64,000 nucleotides of DNA from an uncultured Acidobacteriota bacterium. GTDB taxonomy: Bacteria > Acidobacteriota > Blastocatellia > Pyrinomonadales > Pyrinomonadaceae. Of this stretch, positions 18,316-27,243 are shown in pieces; the first letter of the stretch is position 1, and each line of letters opens with the position of its first letter. Location of the stretch: contig CALMYB010000006.1 in assembly GCA_937873515.1 (NCBI GenBank), forward strand, positions 1 through 64,000, in the 5' to 3' direction. A model generated the notes under the pieces. The model ran no database searches, was not told where the DNA came from, and was given only the letters and a program-made list of their open reading frames with translations. A program made the translations under genes and the position numbers.

Positions 18316-19101
18316 TTACTTGTCTCGGGTGGTATTTGCGGGTGGCGCGGCTGCGGTCTCTTGTCCCGCATCGTCTGCTATGAGAGCGATAGGTGAGACG
18401 GACTTGATGTTGACCGGCTCAACCCTAAACCGCAGGATCGTAAATCCCGTTCGCAGATTGTTATCGTTTCTTACAGGCGTTGAAGAAGTGTCTTTAAGGA
18501 GGAACTTGGCCTTTAGCTGGACGGATTCCTCGACATCCTGACCGGCGGCCTTACGGCGGACCTTTCTGACGCCAATCGCCCGCAGAACATACGGATCGTT
18601 CTCGTCGACCGTGAGGTCCTGCAACTCCCATGAGGAGTTGACGCTTTCCGTCTTCTCGGCCGCGAGCACGCCGTTCTGTTTTAAACGGGTCGCCATCGCG
18701 ATCGAAAGATCGGGATCGAGCATCCGCAGCAGCTTGTTGACCTGTGCTTCGCGTGTCGATTGTTCGACTTCGTAGAGGGCAGTCAAGAACTCCTTGACCA
18801 GATACTTCTTGTCAGTAGTTGTCGGGATGTCCGGCGAGATGCTGACGGTCTCGGTCGAACCGTAGTCGCGGTTGTTCAGTTCCACGACTCGCCCTGAAGT
18901 TCTATCCACCACGATCCGATCCGCTTTTCGTAAAGATAGGTAGATGTTTATTCCGATGCTTAAGGCGAGAATTACAAGAAGAACCCACACTGCCTTAAAG
19001 AGCGATGAGATCGTGACCACGTCTTCCGGGTCGCGGCTCAGGTAGACCGGGGATCCCAGTGCTGTTTCGATCGTTTTTGTTTCTATTATGACTTCTTTCA
19101 T
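18316..19101 (-). CDS. virB8: VirB8-like inner-membrane assembly protein
   Basis: 261 residues from Met at 19101. One N-terminal membrane helix (LFKAVWVLLVILALSIGINIYLSL, about 37-60) follows a short cytoplasmic stretch. The periplasmic part has the VirB8/TrbF feel: KKYLVKEFLTALYEV, DPDLSIAMATRLK, and a final strand set FTILRFRVEPV. VirB8 is a scaffold for channel assembly. The final residues are Ala/Thr-rich and disordered. Longer reading frame upstream (to 19200) has no convincing start. A 160-base gap separates it from virB1, so it may have its own promoter. Confidence 0.8.
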   Translation of the reverse strand: MKEVIIETKTIETALGSPVYLSRDPEDVVTISSLFKAVWVLLVILALSIGINIYLSLRKADRIVVDRTSGRVVELNNRDYGSTETVSISPDIPTTTDKKYLVKEFLTALYEVEQSTREAQVNKLLRMLDPDLSIAMATRLKQNGVLAAEKTESVNSSWELQDLTVDENDPYVLRAIGVRKVRRKAAGQDVEESVQLKAKFLLKDTSSTPVRNDNNLRTGFTILRFRVEPVNIKSVSPIALIADDAGQETAAAPPANTTRDK

Positions 19102-19263
19102 CGTTACTTGTGCGGGCCTCTTCCCGCGCTTCCGTTCACGGCCTATTCGCAAGATCGATGCCAGCACCAAATCCACGTTTTTTCTGTGCCCCGAAGGCAC
19201 TTCTCTTTGGTTTGGAGCAAAACCGAACCGGTGGTGCAGAAAAGCGCTGCAGAATTAAACCAG

Positions 19264-20130
19264 TCATTGTTTCCGGATAGGAATGCCGGCGAAGGTCGAT
19301 CTTGCCGTTTGCGCAGGGATACCCCGAACGTCAGGCGAGATGACCACAGGTCCGTCTTCACCGATCTGCCGCATATCATCTATTCGTTTTCCATCGACGT
19401 GAAAACGGCTTCCGGTGCGAGGATCATAGAGCACGATCATCGCGGTTGTATTTCGGGGATCGCTTCCTTCCGGGGCGTCCTGCTCAACTGATCCATGTCG
19501 GTTTGTCGCGTAAAGCTCGGCATTCTTCGAATTCAGCGGAAATTTCCCCTTAGCCTCCAGCCACCGATAGATCCTCAAACCTTGTGAGACATAGTTGATC
19601 GTTTCACGGTATGGCGGGACACCACCAATCGTTCGCCGTGCCGATGGGTTTATCAGCTTGCCGCTGGCGCGAATGCTCCTCCCGTAAAAATAGGCCGAAA
19701 CCGTCCCTTCACCGGCGTTATATGCGGCAAGGATCGAGTCCAACCTTCCATCAAACAGCCCACTCAGATACTTCACATAACGGGCTGCCGCCAGTAGCGA
19801 CGAAGCAGGTTCATACGGATCGGCCAAACCGAATCTTGCAGCTGTTGCCGGCATGAACTGCATCAACCCTTGAGCGTTTTTCGGGCTCGTCAACCACGGT
19901 CTGAACCGTGTTTCATTGTATGCGATCACCCAAAGGAGCAGCGGATCGACACGCTCTCGCCGAGCGATGTCAGCAATCTCTTTTTCAAAGAACTCGGCGC
20001 GCAACAGGACGCTCATTCTAGACAGCGCGGTTCGCGTGATCGCCAGTCGCGGTTGCCCGAGTACCGATGAAGAAATCAAGAGAAAACTGAGAAGCAATAG
20101 AGCGGCAGCAGTGGAGTTTCGTTTTCGCAT
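19264..20130 (-). CDS. virB1: VirB1-like lytic transglycosylase
   Basis: 288 residues from ATG 20130 (20148 is an alternative). A signal peptide (AAALLLLSFLLISSSVLG) exports the protein. An SLT domain follows: ERVDPLLLWVIAYNETRF with the catalytic Glu, SPKNAQGLMQFMPATAARFG and AAYNAGEGTV. It cuts peptidoglycan so the secretion channel can cross the wall. About 90 residues after the domain contain a proteinaceous tail ending in PIRKQ. It is first in the minus-strand block, divergent from the pilin operon, with which it shares a 137-base control region. Confidence 0.92.
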   Translation of the reverse strand: MRKRNSTAAALLLLSFLLISSSVLGQPRLAITRTALSRMSVLLRAEFFEKEIADIARRERVDPLLLWVIAYNETRFRPWLTSPKNAQGLMQFMPATAARFGLADPYEPASSLLAAARYVKYLSGLFDGRLDSILAAYNAGEGTVSAYFYGRSIRASGKLINPSARRTIGGVPPYRETINYVSQGLRIYRWLEAKGKFPLNSKNAELYATNRHGSVEQDAPEGSDPRNTTAMIVLYDPRTGSRFHVDGKRIDDMRQIGEDGPVVISPDVRGIPAQTARSTFAGIPIRKQ

Positions 20131-20184
20131 AAGCGGTGCTGTTCGCAATGAACGTGCCAGCCGCCTCCCTCGTGACGCGGCACA

Positions 20185-20219
20185 CGCTTTGCAAAGCGAG
20201 CAAAACCGTTGACGGTTTT
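20185..20219 (+). promoter_or_regulatory. Palindrome and hairpin in the virB1-virB2 divergent region
   Basis: CGCTTTGCAAAGCG (20185-20198) is a perfect 14-bp palindrome, a likely operator. Four bases on, AAAACCG-TTGA-CGGTTTT (20202-20219) forms a 7-bp hairpin ending in a T run, which could attenuate the plus-strand VirB2-VirB6 transcript. Both lie in the leader of the pilin gene between the two divergent secretion blocks. Confidence 0.6.
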
Positions 20220-20267
20220 TCGAGCGAAGTTGAGAGAAACGTCACTACTTTTTTTAGCGAGGACAGA

Positions 20268-20609
20268 ATGAAAAAACTTTTGAAGACAATACGAACCTTA
20301 ACGACATCGCTCGCTCCACTCGCAGCGGTTGTGCTTTTCACCAACATCCTATTTGCCCAGGGGCCGATCTTCACCGGCGATGCAAGCAATCTCTCCAACA
20401 TCATCCGTGAGGCTTTGAAGCTGATGGCGATCATTTTGTTTTGCCTAGGTGCGGTCGGGATCGCATGGGCCATCTACAACAAACTCACGGGCAAAGAATG
20501 GGGCAACCAGGCTTTCGGGTCGCTGCTTTCGTTTGCTTTCGGGACCATCGTCGCCGTCTTCTGGCAGCTTGCGCAGGGTCGTGCAGTAAGCATCGACACC
20601 AACTTCTAG
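20268..20609 (+). CDS. virB2: VirB2/TrbC-like pilin subunit
   Basis: 113 residues from ATG 20268, which has GAGGACAG just upstream; the longer frame to 20136 has no start signal. A signal peptide (LAPLAAVVLFTNILFA-Q) precedes a mature part with two hydrophobic helices (LKLMAIILFCLGAVGIAWAIY and SLLSFAFGTIVAVFW) joined by a short polar loop GKEWGNQAFG. This is the VirB2 pilin layout and the GKEWGNQA loop is typical. It is the first gene of the plus-strand block. Confidence 0.88.
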   Translation: MKKLLKTIRTLTTSLAPLAAVVLFTNILFAQGPIFTGDASNLSNIIREALKLMAIILFCLGAVGIAWAIYNKLTGKEWGNQAFGSLLSFAFGTIVAVFWQLAQGRAVSIDTNF

Positions 20610-20621
20610 GAGGAGACGCAA

Positions 20622-20978
20622 ATGAGACGACGAGCAACAAGGCCGAATGTATTTCGCGGACTAAAGCGGTTCGGGGTCTACTCAACCGACTGGAAGTACA
20701 TACTCGTTCCCACGGCTATCGCATATCTCACGCCGTTTGTCTTCGGACTTTGGATCGGATATGTGCCGCTTGGCTTTCCGATTGGGCTGTTCACGTTCCT
20801 GGTCTTGCTTGGGACCTTCAATTATCTGCGTCTCAGCAAACCCGAATGCTGGCTTTCACAGAAATTTAATTGCATTGCGGATAGATGGGCCTCATTTCGC
20901 GCTCCGCTTAGTTCGGAACTGAGGACGTCGGATTGGATTCGCGATTACAAAGAGCAGATCACGATAAAGGAAAAATAA
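20622..20978 (+). CDS. virB3: VirB3/TrbD-like membrane protein
   Basis: 118 residues. Two membrane segments at about 26-62 (YILVPTAIAYLTPFVFGLW and GFPIGLFTFLVLLGTFNYL) follow a basic N-terminus. The C-terminal half is cytoplasmic and ends in KEQITIKEK. AGGAGGAGAC lies 5-10 bases before the ATG. The gene abuts VirB4 with no gap, the standard VirB2-VirB3-VirB4 order. Family name rests on size, topology and position. Confidence 0.82.
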   Translation: MRRRATRPNVFRGLKRFGVYSTDWKYILVPTAIAYLTPFVFGLWIGYVPLGFPIGLFTFLVLLGTFNYLRLSKPECWLSQKFNCIADRWASFRAPLSSELRTSDWIRDYKEQITIKEK

Positions 20979-23849
20979 ATGGATACAGCAAATCTACCAT
21001 TCGCATATATCGCGGCGAGTCTTTTCGGAAGCTTTCTGTTTGCCGGTATAGGCCTTGTCATTGGCCGCCGTGTTTTTCCGGAGTTTAATCTTCATCGGAG
21101 CGTCGTAAAGGATGTGGCACCCGTGATCCAAAGTGATGTCACGCTCGACACAATGGGGGAATCGGGAAGATTGCTGCCGACCGAGATACTCGGTCTCGAA
21201 GGCAATATCATTCGCTACCGTGACGGGAGTTTCGGAAAAGCATTTCTATTCGAACCCGCGAATACCCTGTACGACGACGGAAGACTTACCGAGCAGCGGA
21301 TCGAGGATCTGAAAACGATCCTCAAGTTCGATAAACCGCCGAACACGATCATACAGTTCCGTTTTATCAACTCTCCCGATACGGGAGAGGTCCTTCGGGA
21401 TCACCTGCAGTCGCGCGATGAGGGGGCATCCGACCCGATCGCAGGCGTCCTTCACGCGACCAATCTTTCACTCCATGAGGAAGCGATCCGCTCAGGGTGC
21501 GTTATGCGCCAGACAGCGACGGTCTGGATCCGTGTGCCGGTCAAAGATCCGGGCGATAAAGGAGTGCTTTCGTCATTCCTTCCTTCGCTCCTCCGGGACG
21601 CGAAGGAGAACGGGATCGCTTATTTTTTGCGCGTCCCTATTTTGCGGATCAGAAATAGCGTTGGTGAATTGGCGGTGGAGCGAGAGATGCGGGTCGAAGC
21701 TGCTTGCCGATCAAAAACACTCCGCGTGTTTCAGTCCTTTGAAGCCAACTTCCCCAAGGGGCTTCAGTTGCGGGAGATGACCCGATCGGAGGTCTTCGAG
21801 GCGCTTTTCATAAGTCATCGCCGTGAGCACATGTCCGCACCCGTCCTTTCGAATTCCAGGTTCACCGATATACGGCGGTATCTGTGCAGCACGAATCTGG
21901 AGAGCACACGCCAGCAGTTTGTCCGGCACAACGGTACTCCCGCAAGCCTCGTTAGCCTCAAGAGCCTGCCCAACGGTTTCGTCACCGCGGATGTGATGCG
22001 TTACCTCACCGCAACAAGAAATCTTTGTTTCCCGCACGAGATCGTTGTCGATCTGATGATCAACGAGAAACAGGCGGCGAAGAAAGACCTTCAGAAACGG
22101 ATCGACCGCATCGAGGGCAGCCGAAACACTTGGCTCGGATTCCGCAATCTTAAGAAAGACGCCGTAGTTATCAAATCCGATCTCGAAAACCTTCTCGAAC
22201 AGGTGGAAGCGGACAACGAGGAGATCTGCCGCCTTCGGATGAACGTGATCGTCTTTGCCGAGAGATCGAAGGGGGCAAAGGAATCGCATCGCCAACTGGA
22301 AGTGCTGGACGACCGCTGCGATGCTGTCGTCTCCGCGATCCGAAAGAAGATCGGGGCCGATGCGGTTCGAGAAGATGCGGTTCGTCAGCGTGCCCTTTAT
22401 CCGAGAATGCTTTCCGGAGAACTTTCTCTAAAACGAACCGGTCAGGAGTTAACGGAAACCGCCGATTCCGTGATCGTGTTCGTCCCGACCGAAACGAGCT
22501 GGCGAGGCAGCAAACGTCCACACAGCATTTTCACAACGCCCAATGGCCAGATGTTCGGCCTCGATCTTTACGACCGGGCTCTCATAAAATCGCCGACCGT
22601 GATCGTTACCGCAGCATCCGGAGAGGGAAAGTCGTTTCTCGCGTCGATGCTGATCACCGACATCCGGGCGCATCGCGGGAACGTGAAAGTGCGAGTTATG
22701 GATTACCGGCATTCCTTCAAACCCATTTGTCGTCTATTCGGCGGACGGCATATCGAGTTCACGGAGAAAGATCCTAAGCCGATAAACATCTGGAACTATC
22801 CGGGGATCGAAAACGGTGTGCCGCCTTCTAAAAGGCAACTCGCAATGGTGCTCACCGACATTCTGATCCTAAGCAAAACGCCGAAAACGGACGCGATTAC
22901 AAGTGCCATCGCATCGACCGTGATCGACGAGGTCTACAAAATGGCTCTTGCGAGAAACGGTTACGGCCGTCCGAAGTTTCAGCCGACGCTCGGACATTTC
23001 CTCGACATCCTGAAAAGCTATCACTGGAAGGCGGGTGAAGAGCGGCAAGCCAATGAGCTCTATCTGAAACTCAACATCCACAGAAAGGATCTCTGGCTAA
23101 ACGCGCCTACGCACCCCGCATACGACGAGGCGTCGATGTTCGATGTATTTGAACTATCCGGCATCAGCAGTCTCGACGAGAAGATCCGTGAAAGTGTCGG
23201 CTTTCGCATCTCGGCCCAGATCATGCAGGAGATCGGCGAGGAGAATTCTCAAAACCAAAAGACACCGATCCTCTTTCTTTGCGACGAGATGCGTGAGATC
23301 AACCGGCATTTTCCCGCGATCCAGGAGCTAATTGCCGAAGCTACTGTCACAGGCCGCAAGGAAGGACTCGTTACCGTTCTTTTCTCGCAAGCTTACGAGC
23401 ACTTCACAGGAACTGCCGAGCAGCCGAATATCACCGGTATCGATCTTGTGAAGAACTCCGGTGTGAAGATGGTCGGTAAACAGATAGGCGGTTTCGAACG
23501 GCTTGCCGACGACTGCGAGTTGGCTCCCGAGACTATCTCTGCAATACGCGGGATCAGAAACCAGTACGGACGCTTCACCCAATGGGTGTTCGTGATAGGT
23601 AGCGGCGTGGACAAGATCGTCCAAATGGCGGAGATCCATCTCTCGCCCGCGATGCTCTGGGCAAACACCAACGACACAAACGAAGCGAATGCTCGGCGTC
23701 TCGTCGAAAGCCTCCGTCCCGATCTTCCGCTCGACGTAATCGTCACTTGGCTCGCCGACAAATATCCGCAGGGGCTCACATCGATTGGCCTTACGTCTCT
23801 GTCGGATGCCGACATTCAGGATCTAACGGGAGGAATGAACCGGTCATGA
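20979..23849 (+). CDS. virB4: VirB4/TrbE secretion ATPase
   Basis: 956 residues. One membrane segment near the N-terminus (IAASLFGSFLFAGIGLVIG), then the CagE/TrbE/VirB4 N-domain, then a RecA-like motor. Walker A is AASGEGKSF near 546, Walker B PILFLCDEMREI near 761. The helix RIDRIEGSRNTWLGFRNLKKD marks a coiled insert around 370-450. VirB4 drives pilus assembly and substrate transfer. The stop codon overlaps the VirB5 start (ATGA). Somewhat longer than typical (about 800), chiefly through the middle coiled region. Confidence 0.95.
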   Translation: MDTANLPFAYIAASLFGSFLFAGIGLVIGRRVFPEFNLHRSVVKDVAPVIQSDVTLDTMGESGRLLPTEILGLEGNIIRYRDGSFGKAFLFEPANTLYDDGRLTEQRIEDLKTILKFDKPPNTIIQFRFINSPDTGEVLRDHLQSRDEGASDPIAGVLHATNLSLHEEAIRSGCVMRQTATVWIRVPVKDPGDKGVLSSFLPSLLRDAKENGIAYFLRVPILRIRNSVGELAVEREMRVEAACRSKTLRVFQSFEANFPKGLQLREMTRSEVFEALFISHRREHMSAPVLSNSRFTDIRRYLCSTNLESTRQQFVRHNGTPASLVSLKSLPNGFVTADVMRYLTATRNLCFPHEIVVDLMINEKQAAKKDLQKRIDRIEGSRNTWLGFRNLKKDAVVIKSDLENLLEQVEADNEEICRLRMNVIVFAERSKGAKESHRQLEVLDDRCDAVVSAIRKKIGADAVREDAVRQRALYPRMLSGELSLKRTGQELTETADSVIVFVPTETSWRGSKRPHSIFTTPNGQMFGLDLYDRALIKSPTVIVTAASGEGKSFLASMLITDIRAHRGNVKVRVMDYRHSFKPICRLFGGRHIEFTEKDPKPINIWNYPGIENGVPPSKRQLAMVLTDILILSKTPKTDAITSAIASTVIDEVYKMALARNGYGRPKFQPTLGHFLDILKSYHWKAGEERQANELYLKLNIHRKDLWLNAPTHPAYDEASMFDVFELSGISSLDEKIRESVGFRISAQIMQEIGEENSQNQKTPILFLCDEMREINRHFPAIQELIAEATVTGRKEGLVTVLFSQAYEHFTGTAEQPNITGIDLVKNSGVKMVGKQIGGFERLADDCELAPETISAIRGIRNQYGRFTQWVFVIGSGVDKIVQMAEIHLSPAMLWANTNDTNEANARRLVESLRPDLPLDVIVTWLADKYPQGLTSIGLTSLSDADIQDLTGGMNRS

Positions 23850-24778
23850 ACAAATACAAAAGCTTTCTACGCGAACTCATATTAAGCCTCATTCTTTCTT
23901 CGATTCTGATCGGTCTGGATGTGCGCCCGGCTCAGGCCCAATGGACGGTCTTCGACCCCTCCCAGTATGTCCTACAGGTCGAAAAAAGGATCGAAGAAGC
24001 CGCCCGCTGGGTTGAGACCATCAACCACTACATCTCGATGTACGAAAATGCCGTTAAGCAATACGAAAAGATGGTCGAAAGCGTGACCAACCTTCGCGGC
24101 ATCCTCGACAAGGTCGATGAGCAGATCATGCGCCACAAGCAGCTGATCACCACCTATGCAACGCTCGGCCGGCTTATCCGGGGCACTTTCGAGCTAAAGA
24201 AACGGATCGAGGCGACGATAACCAGCCAGATACATTCAGTAGTCAATATCGCCCGAAGACTCAAAAGCGGGATCTTCAACCTGGATGCTAATAAGCGCGA
24301 CCTGGACGATTTCCTGCGCTTTTCCATCGGGCGGACTGCCGACGCGGAGATGGCCAATCTCGAACGCCTCGCGAAACTCGATTCGGAACTGGAGCGAATG
24401 CTGTTTGACCGGGAGAACATCTTGCTCGATCTCGCAAAACTCTACGAGGAGCGCGAAAAGATCGCGGACCAAACCAGAGCGATTTCCGTTAACCCCGACG
24501 CCAATCAGGACGGGGTTCAATCGCTGATCGACCAGATGCTTGCCGTGAACCTCCGCATCACCACCGTTGAAGGCCAGCTTCGAGAGCTCGAAGCGAAGAT
24601 CCAGGCAAAGTTCGTCGCCTACGGCTTAAAGATGGAACAAATGACCGAGTTCGGCAAGGAGATCCATCGCACCTCGGAGATGATGACAGGCATCACCCGG
24701 GCCTCCGACGACTTCCTGCGCGAACTCGAACAATACGAGATCTGGAACGACGACGTCTATCAAAGTCCCCTTCCGTGA
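23846..24778 (+). CDS. virB5: VirB5/TrbJ-like pilus-tip protein
   Basis: 310 residues from ATG 23846, overlapping VirB4 by four bases. A signal peptide (LILSLILSSILIGLDVRPAQAQ) exports a largely helical protein with long amphipathic stretches (EKRIEEAARWVETINHYISMYENAVKQYEKMVE). The WTVFDPSQYVLQVEK opening after cleavage matches the TrbJ/VirB5 style. It would localise to the pilus or act as an adhesin. A frame reaching 23747 lies inside VirB4 and was not used. Confidence 0.88.
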   Translation: MNKYKSFLRELILSLILSSILIGLDVRPAQAQWTVFDPSQYVLQVEKRIEEAARWVETINHYISMYENAVKQYEKMVESVTNLRGILDKVDEQIMRHKQLITTYATLGRLIRGTFELKKRIEATITSQIHSVVNIARRLKSGIFNLDANKRDLDDFLRFSIGRTADAEMANLERLAKLDSELERMLFDRENILLDLAKLYEEREKIADQTRAISVNPDANQDGVQSLIDQMLAVNLRITTVEGQLRELEAKIQAKFVAYGLKMEQMTEFGKEIHRTSEMMTGITRASDDFLRELEQYEIWNDDVYQSPLP

Positions 24779-24864
24779 AACCGGCAATCAAAAAAAGTTA
24801 CCGTGAGGCCCGAATAAAGTACCGCTCCACAGGGAGCGCTCACCAAGCAAGGATACGCAAGACA

Positions 24865-27105
24865 ATGAAATTCAAAAGAATATCGCACGGTACTGCAGCC
24901 GTGCTCGCACTCTGCCTGACGCCCCTCCTCTTGGCCTGCCTCTTTACGACGACGGCGGCCGGGCAACGACCGCCTCGTCCTCGCCCGCCAAGAGTTGAAG
25001 GGCAAACACCGATCGGGACTATGAACGGCCAACCCGTCACCGCGAACGATCTTATCTTGAGTGTAAATCCGGATTCGCCGTTCATGCCGCCGCTGGATGG
25101 CAGTCCAGCGCCTGTACTGCAGCAGTTCGAGAATCAATACCCGACGAATCCAACGGCGACACCACCGCCTGTTCAGGTGATCCCGCCGAAGCCTGCGGCG
25201 CCGAATTTCAGCGACCAGATCACGAACATGATGAGGACGGGGCAGGAGTGGCTGTTCCGGTCGGTGCTCGACACGATCATCCGGCCCATGATGCCGATCC
25301 TGATGTTCCTGGCGTGGATCATCGCGAGCTTTGTGCTGATCATAGCGTTCATCAGGAGATTCCATGACAATCGGGGTCTCGGACCTGAGCAGCTTGTTGC
25401 ATGGGGGATAAGAACGATCGTCTTTATGGTGGTCATTGGAGCGAGCCCATTCATCATTGATGGACTTACCGTTGCTGGGAAGTTTTTCGCGCGGCCGATT
25501 CGCGGTTATAACAGTTCTCTGGTAGCCGAATTCGACGAAAAGATGAAGCAGTATGTACGGAGTAACTTCGCGGTAGAGGATCCGGACGAGTTGTTGGCAG
25601 AGCGGCTGCCGAACGGCCAGCCGGGGCTAGTCGGGATCATCACCGACAAGAGCTCGACCGTAAAAGACATCACGAGCGAGATGAATATCTTGGGATGGGA
25701 CATGCCGCGAATGTTCACCTTCATGGTGATCGGACAGAACGTCATAAAATTCGGCGGGATATTCCTCGCAGTCGCGGGGTTGTTCATCCTTATCGGATTG
25801 AAGCTTGCTGCACCTGTTCTTTCCGCGTTCGGCTTCGATGAGAAGTTCGCGGGTCAAATGTTCTATCCATTCTGTTGGGGTACCGCTACGTTTGCATTGG
25901 CATTCCCGATGGTTAAGGCGGTAACGCTCTATATGTGCTACAGCATTGGTCTTCTGGCACTATCGATCTACAACGGAGAAGCTGTATATTCTCTCGATCC
26001 GACGACCGCACAGATAATCACCAACAACAACTACGATCCGGCATCAAGTGCCTTGATCGTTACGTCGTTATTTTTCGTTTCAAGCCTCTGTTTCATCCTC
26101 GTTCCGTGGCTGAGCTATCGCGTCCTTCGTGGGCAGGTCTATGAAGGAGTATCGCAGGTGTCGATGGGATGGATGCTCTCGTCGCTGGGAACGGCTCTCG
26201 AAACATACGGGCTCGTTGCCGGAGCGGCACTTCACCGTCAGGCTGAGAGTACCCAGATCCAGGGCATATACAATGCGGAGCAGACGGCGGCGAGAAAGGC
26301 CCTTGAGTCCGCCAACAAATCGGTAGAGGCAAGAATTGTCTCAGGCACGGCTGGCGTCGAAGCAGGTCTCGTCACCAGCCTCGGCCAAATTCGCGCCAAC
26401 CAGGTGACGCAGACGTTGCTTGCGGAGGCCAACAAGAACTTCGGAATCGCGAGCAGCTCTGCGGCTACACGTCGCGAGATCACCGGGATGAAGGCGGAGG
26501 CGCAGGGCTCGCAGACCGGCCGCATATTCGATGCGACGAAAGAGACCAGCCTCAGATCCCAGGATATGTTAAAGAATTTTGGGATGATGAAATACGAGGC
26601 GATCCCGGCAGGAACGTCCATCGCTGGCACAACCGTTCCGATCCGCAAAGGCGTCGAATTGTACGACTGGGTCAACGATCAGCATGTATTGCAGCAGGCC
26701 AATAAGCGCATGAACGATACAACGTTCGACACTGCGGCGCTGCAGAACAGAAATACTCAAAATATCGCGGATCAAAAGGTCGAGGCGTCCAACACCTATC
26801 AGACCGATATGAATAAGGCGCTCGAGTCGCAGGCGTCCTCCAATATCGGGGCCATAAACCAGGGGAGCGGGATCGCTGCGCAAAGCAGTCGTCACGGTGC
26901 GGATATTCAGCTCTCGGGAATTCGGCGATCGGCAGATATCGAACGGTCGGCGAATCAGCTCAATTTCGAGGGGCGTGTCGAAGCTGCTTCAATAAACCAG
27001 TCAGCGGCGACCGAGGCAGCACGTCTCAGGATGATCTCAACGGTCGTGACGGGATTCTTCCGGGATATGGATCGCAGGCTTGAAGAGATGAAACCGAAAT
27101 ACTAA
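24865..27105 (+). CDS. virB6: VirB6/TrbL-like inner-membrane channel protein with long tail
   Basis: 746 residues from ATG 24865, whose first 32 residues form a signal or membrane segment (AAVLALCLTPLLLACLFTTTAAG); a frame from 24775 is longer but lacks a signal. A Pro-rich linker (about 35-110) leads to at least six membrane helices between about 135 and 450 (for example PILMFLAWIIASFVLIIAFI, FGGIFLAVAGLFILIGL, ALIVTSLFFVSSLCFILVPW). The last 280 residues are soluble, rich in Gln, Ala, Ser and Asn with repeated RR-A/S-AD and SINQS-type phrases, probably a coiled structure. VirB6 conducts DNA across the inner membrane. It ends the plus-strand block. Confidence 0.85.
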   Translation: MKFKRISHGTAAVLALCLTPLLLACLFTTTAAGQRPPRPRPPRVEGQTPIGTMNGQPVTANDLILSVNPDSPFMPPLDGSPAPVLQQFENQYPTNPTATPPPVQVIPPKPAAPNFSDQITNMMRTGQEWLFRSVLDTIIRPMMPILMFLAWIIASFVLIIAFIRRFHDNRGLGPEQLVAWGIRTIVFMVVIGASPFIIDGLTVAGKFFARPIRGYNSSLVAEFDEKMKQYVRSNFAVEDPDELLAERLPNGQPGLVGIITDKSSTVKDITSEMNILGWDMPRMFTFMVIGQNVIKFGGIFLAVAGLFILIGLKLAAPVLSAFGFDEKFAGQMFYPFCWGTATFALAFPMVKAVTLYMCYSIGLLALSIYNGEAVYSLDPTTAQIITNNNYDPASSALIVTSLFFVSSLCFILVPWLSYRVLRGQVYEGVSQVSMGWMLSSLGTALETYGLVAGAALHRQAESTQIQGIYNAEQTAARKALESANKSVEARIVSGTAGVEAGLVTSLGQIRANQVTQTLLAEANKNFGIASSSAATRREITGMKAEAQGSQTGRIFDATKETSLRSQDMLKNFGMMKYEAIPAGTSIAGTTVPIRKGVELYDWVNDQHVLQQANKRMNDTTFDTAALQNRNTQNIADQKVEASNTYQTDMNKALESQASSNIGAINQGSGIAAQSSRHGADIQLSGIRRSADIERSANQLNFEGRVEAASINQSAATEAARLRMISTVVTGFFRDMDRRLEEMKPKY

Positions 27106-27169
27106 AAGTTGCCATGCGGCAATCGTTTCGCTATTTCGCAATGTGTTCCAGATATTCCATTTCCTTCTG

Positions 27170-27220
27170 CGCCGGTGGAACATGACATTTGTAGGTAAGA
27201 AATGTCATTTTCCACCGGCG
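27170..27220. terminator. Near-perfect 21-bp inverted repeat between convergent genes
   Basis: The arm at 27170-27190 (CGCCGGTGGAACATGACATTT) matches the complement of 27200-27220 at all but one position, around a 9-base spacer. It lies between the VirB6 stop and the stop of the Mrr-like gene, so it could end transcription from both sides. The arms end in ATTT rather than a long T run, so a protein-binding site or a remnant of an insertion end is an alternative. Confidence 0.65.
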
Positions 27221-27243
27221 AAAGCAACCGAACCGCAAATCTA

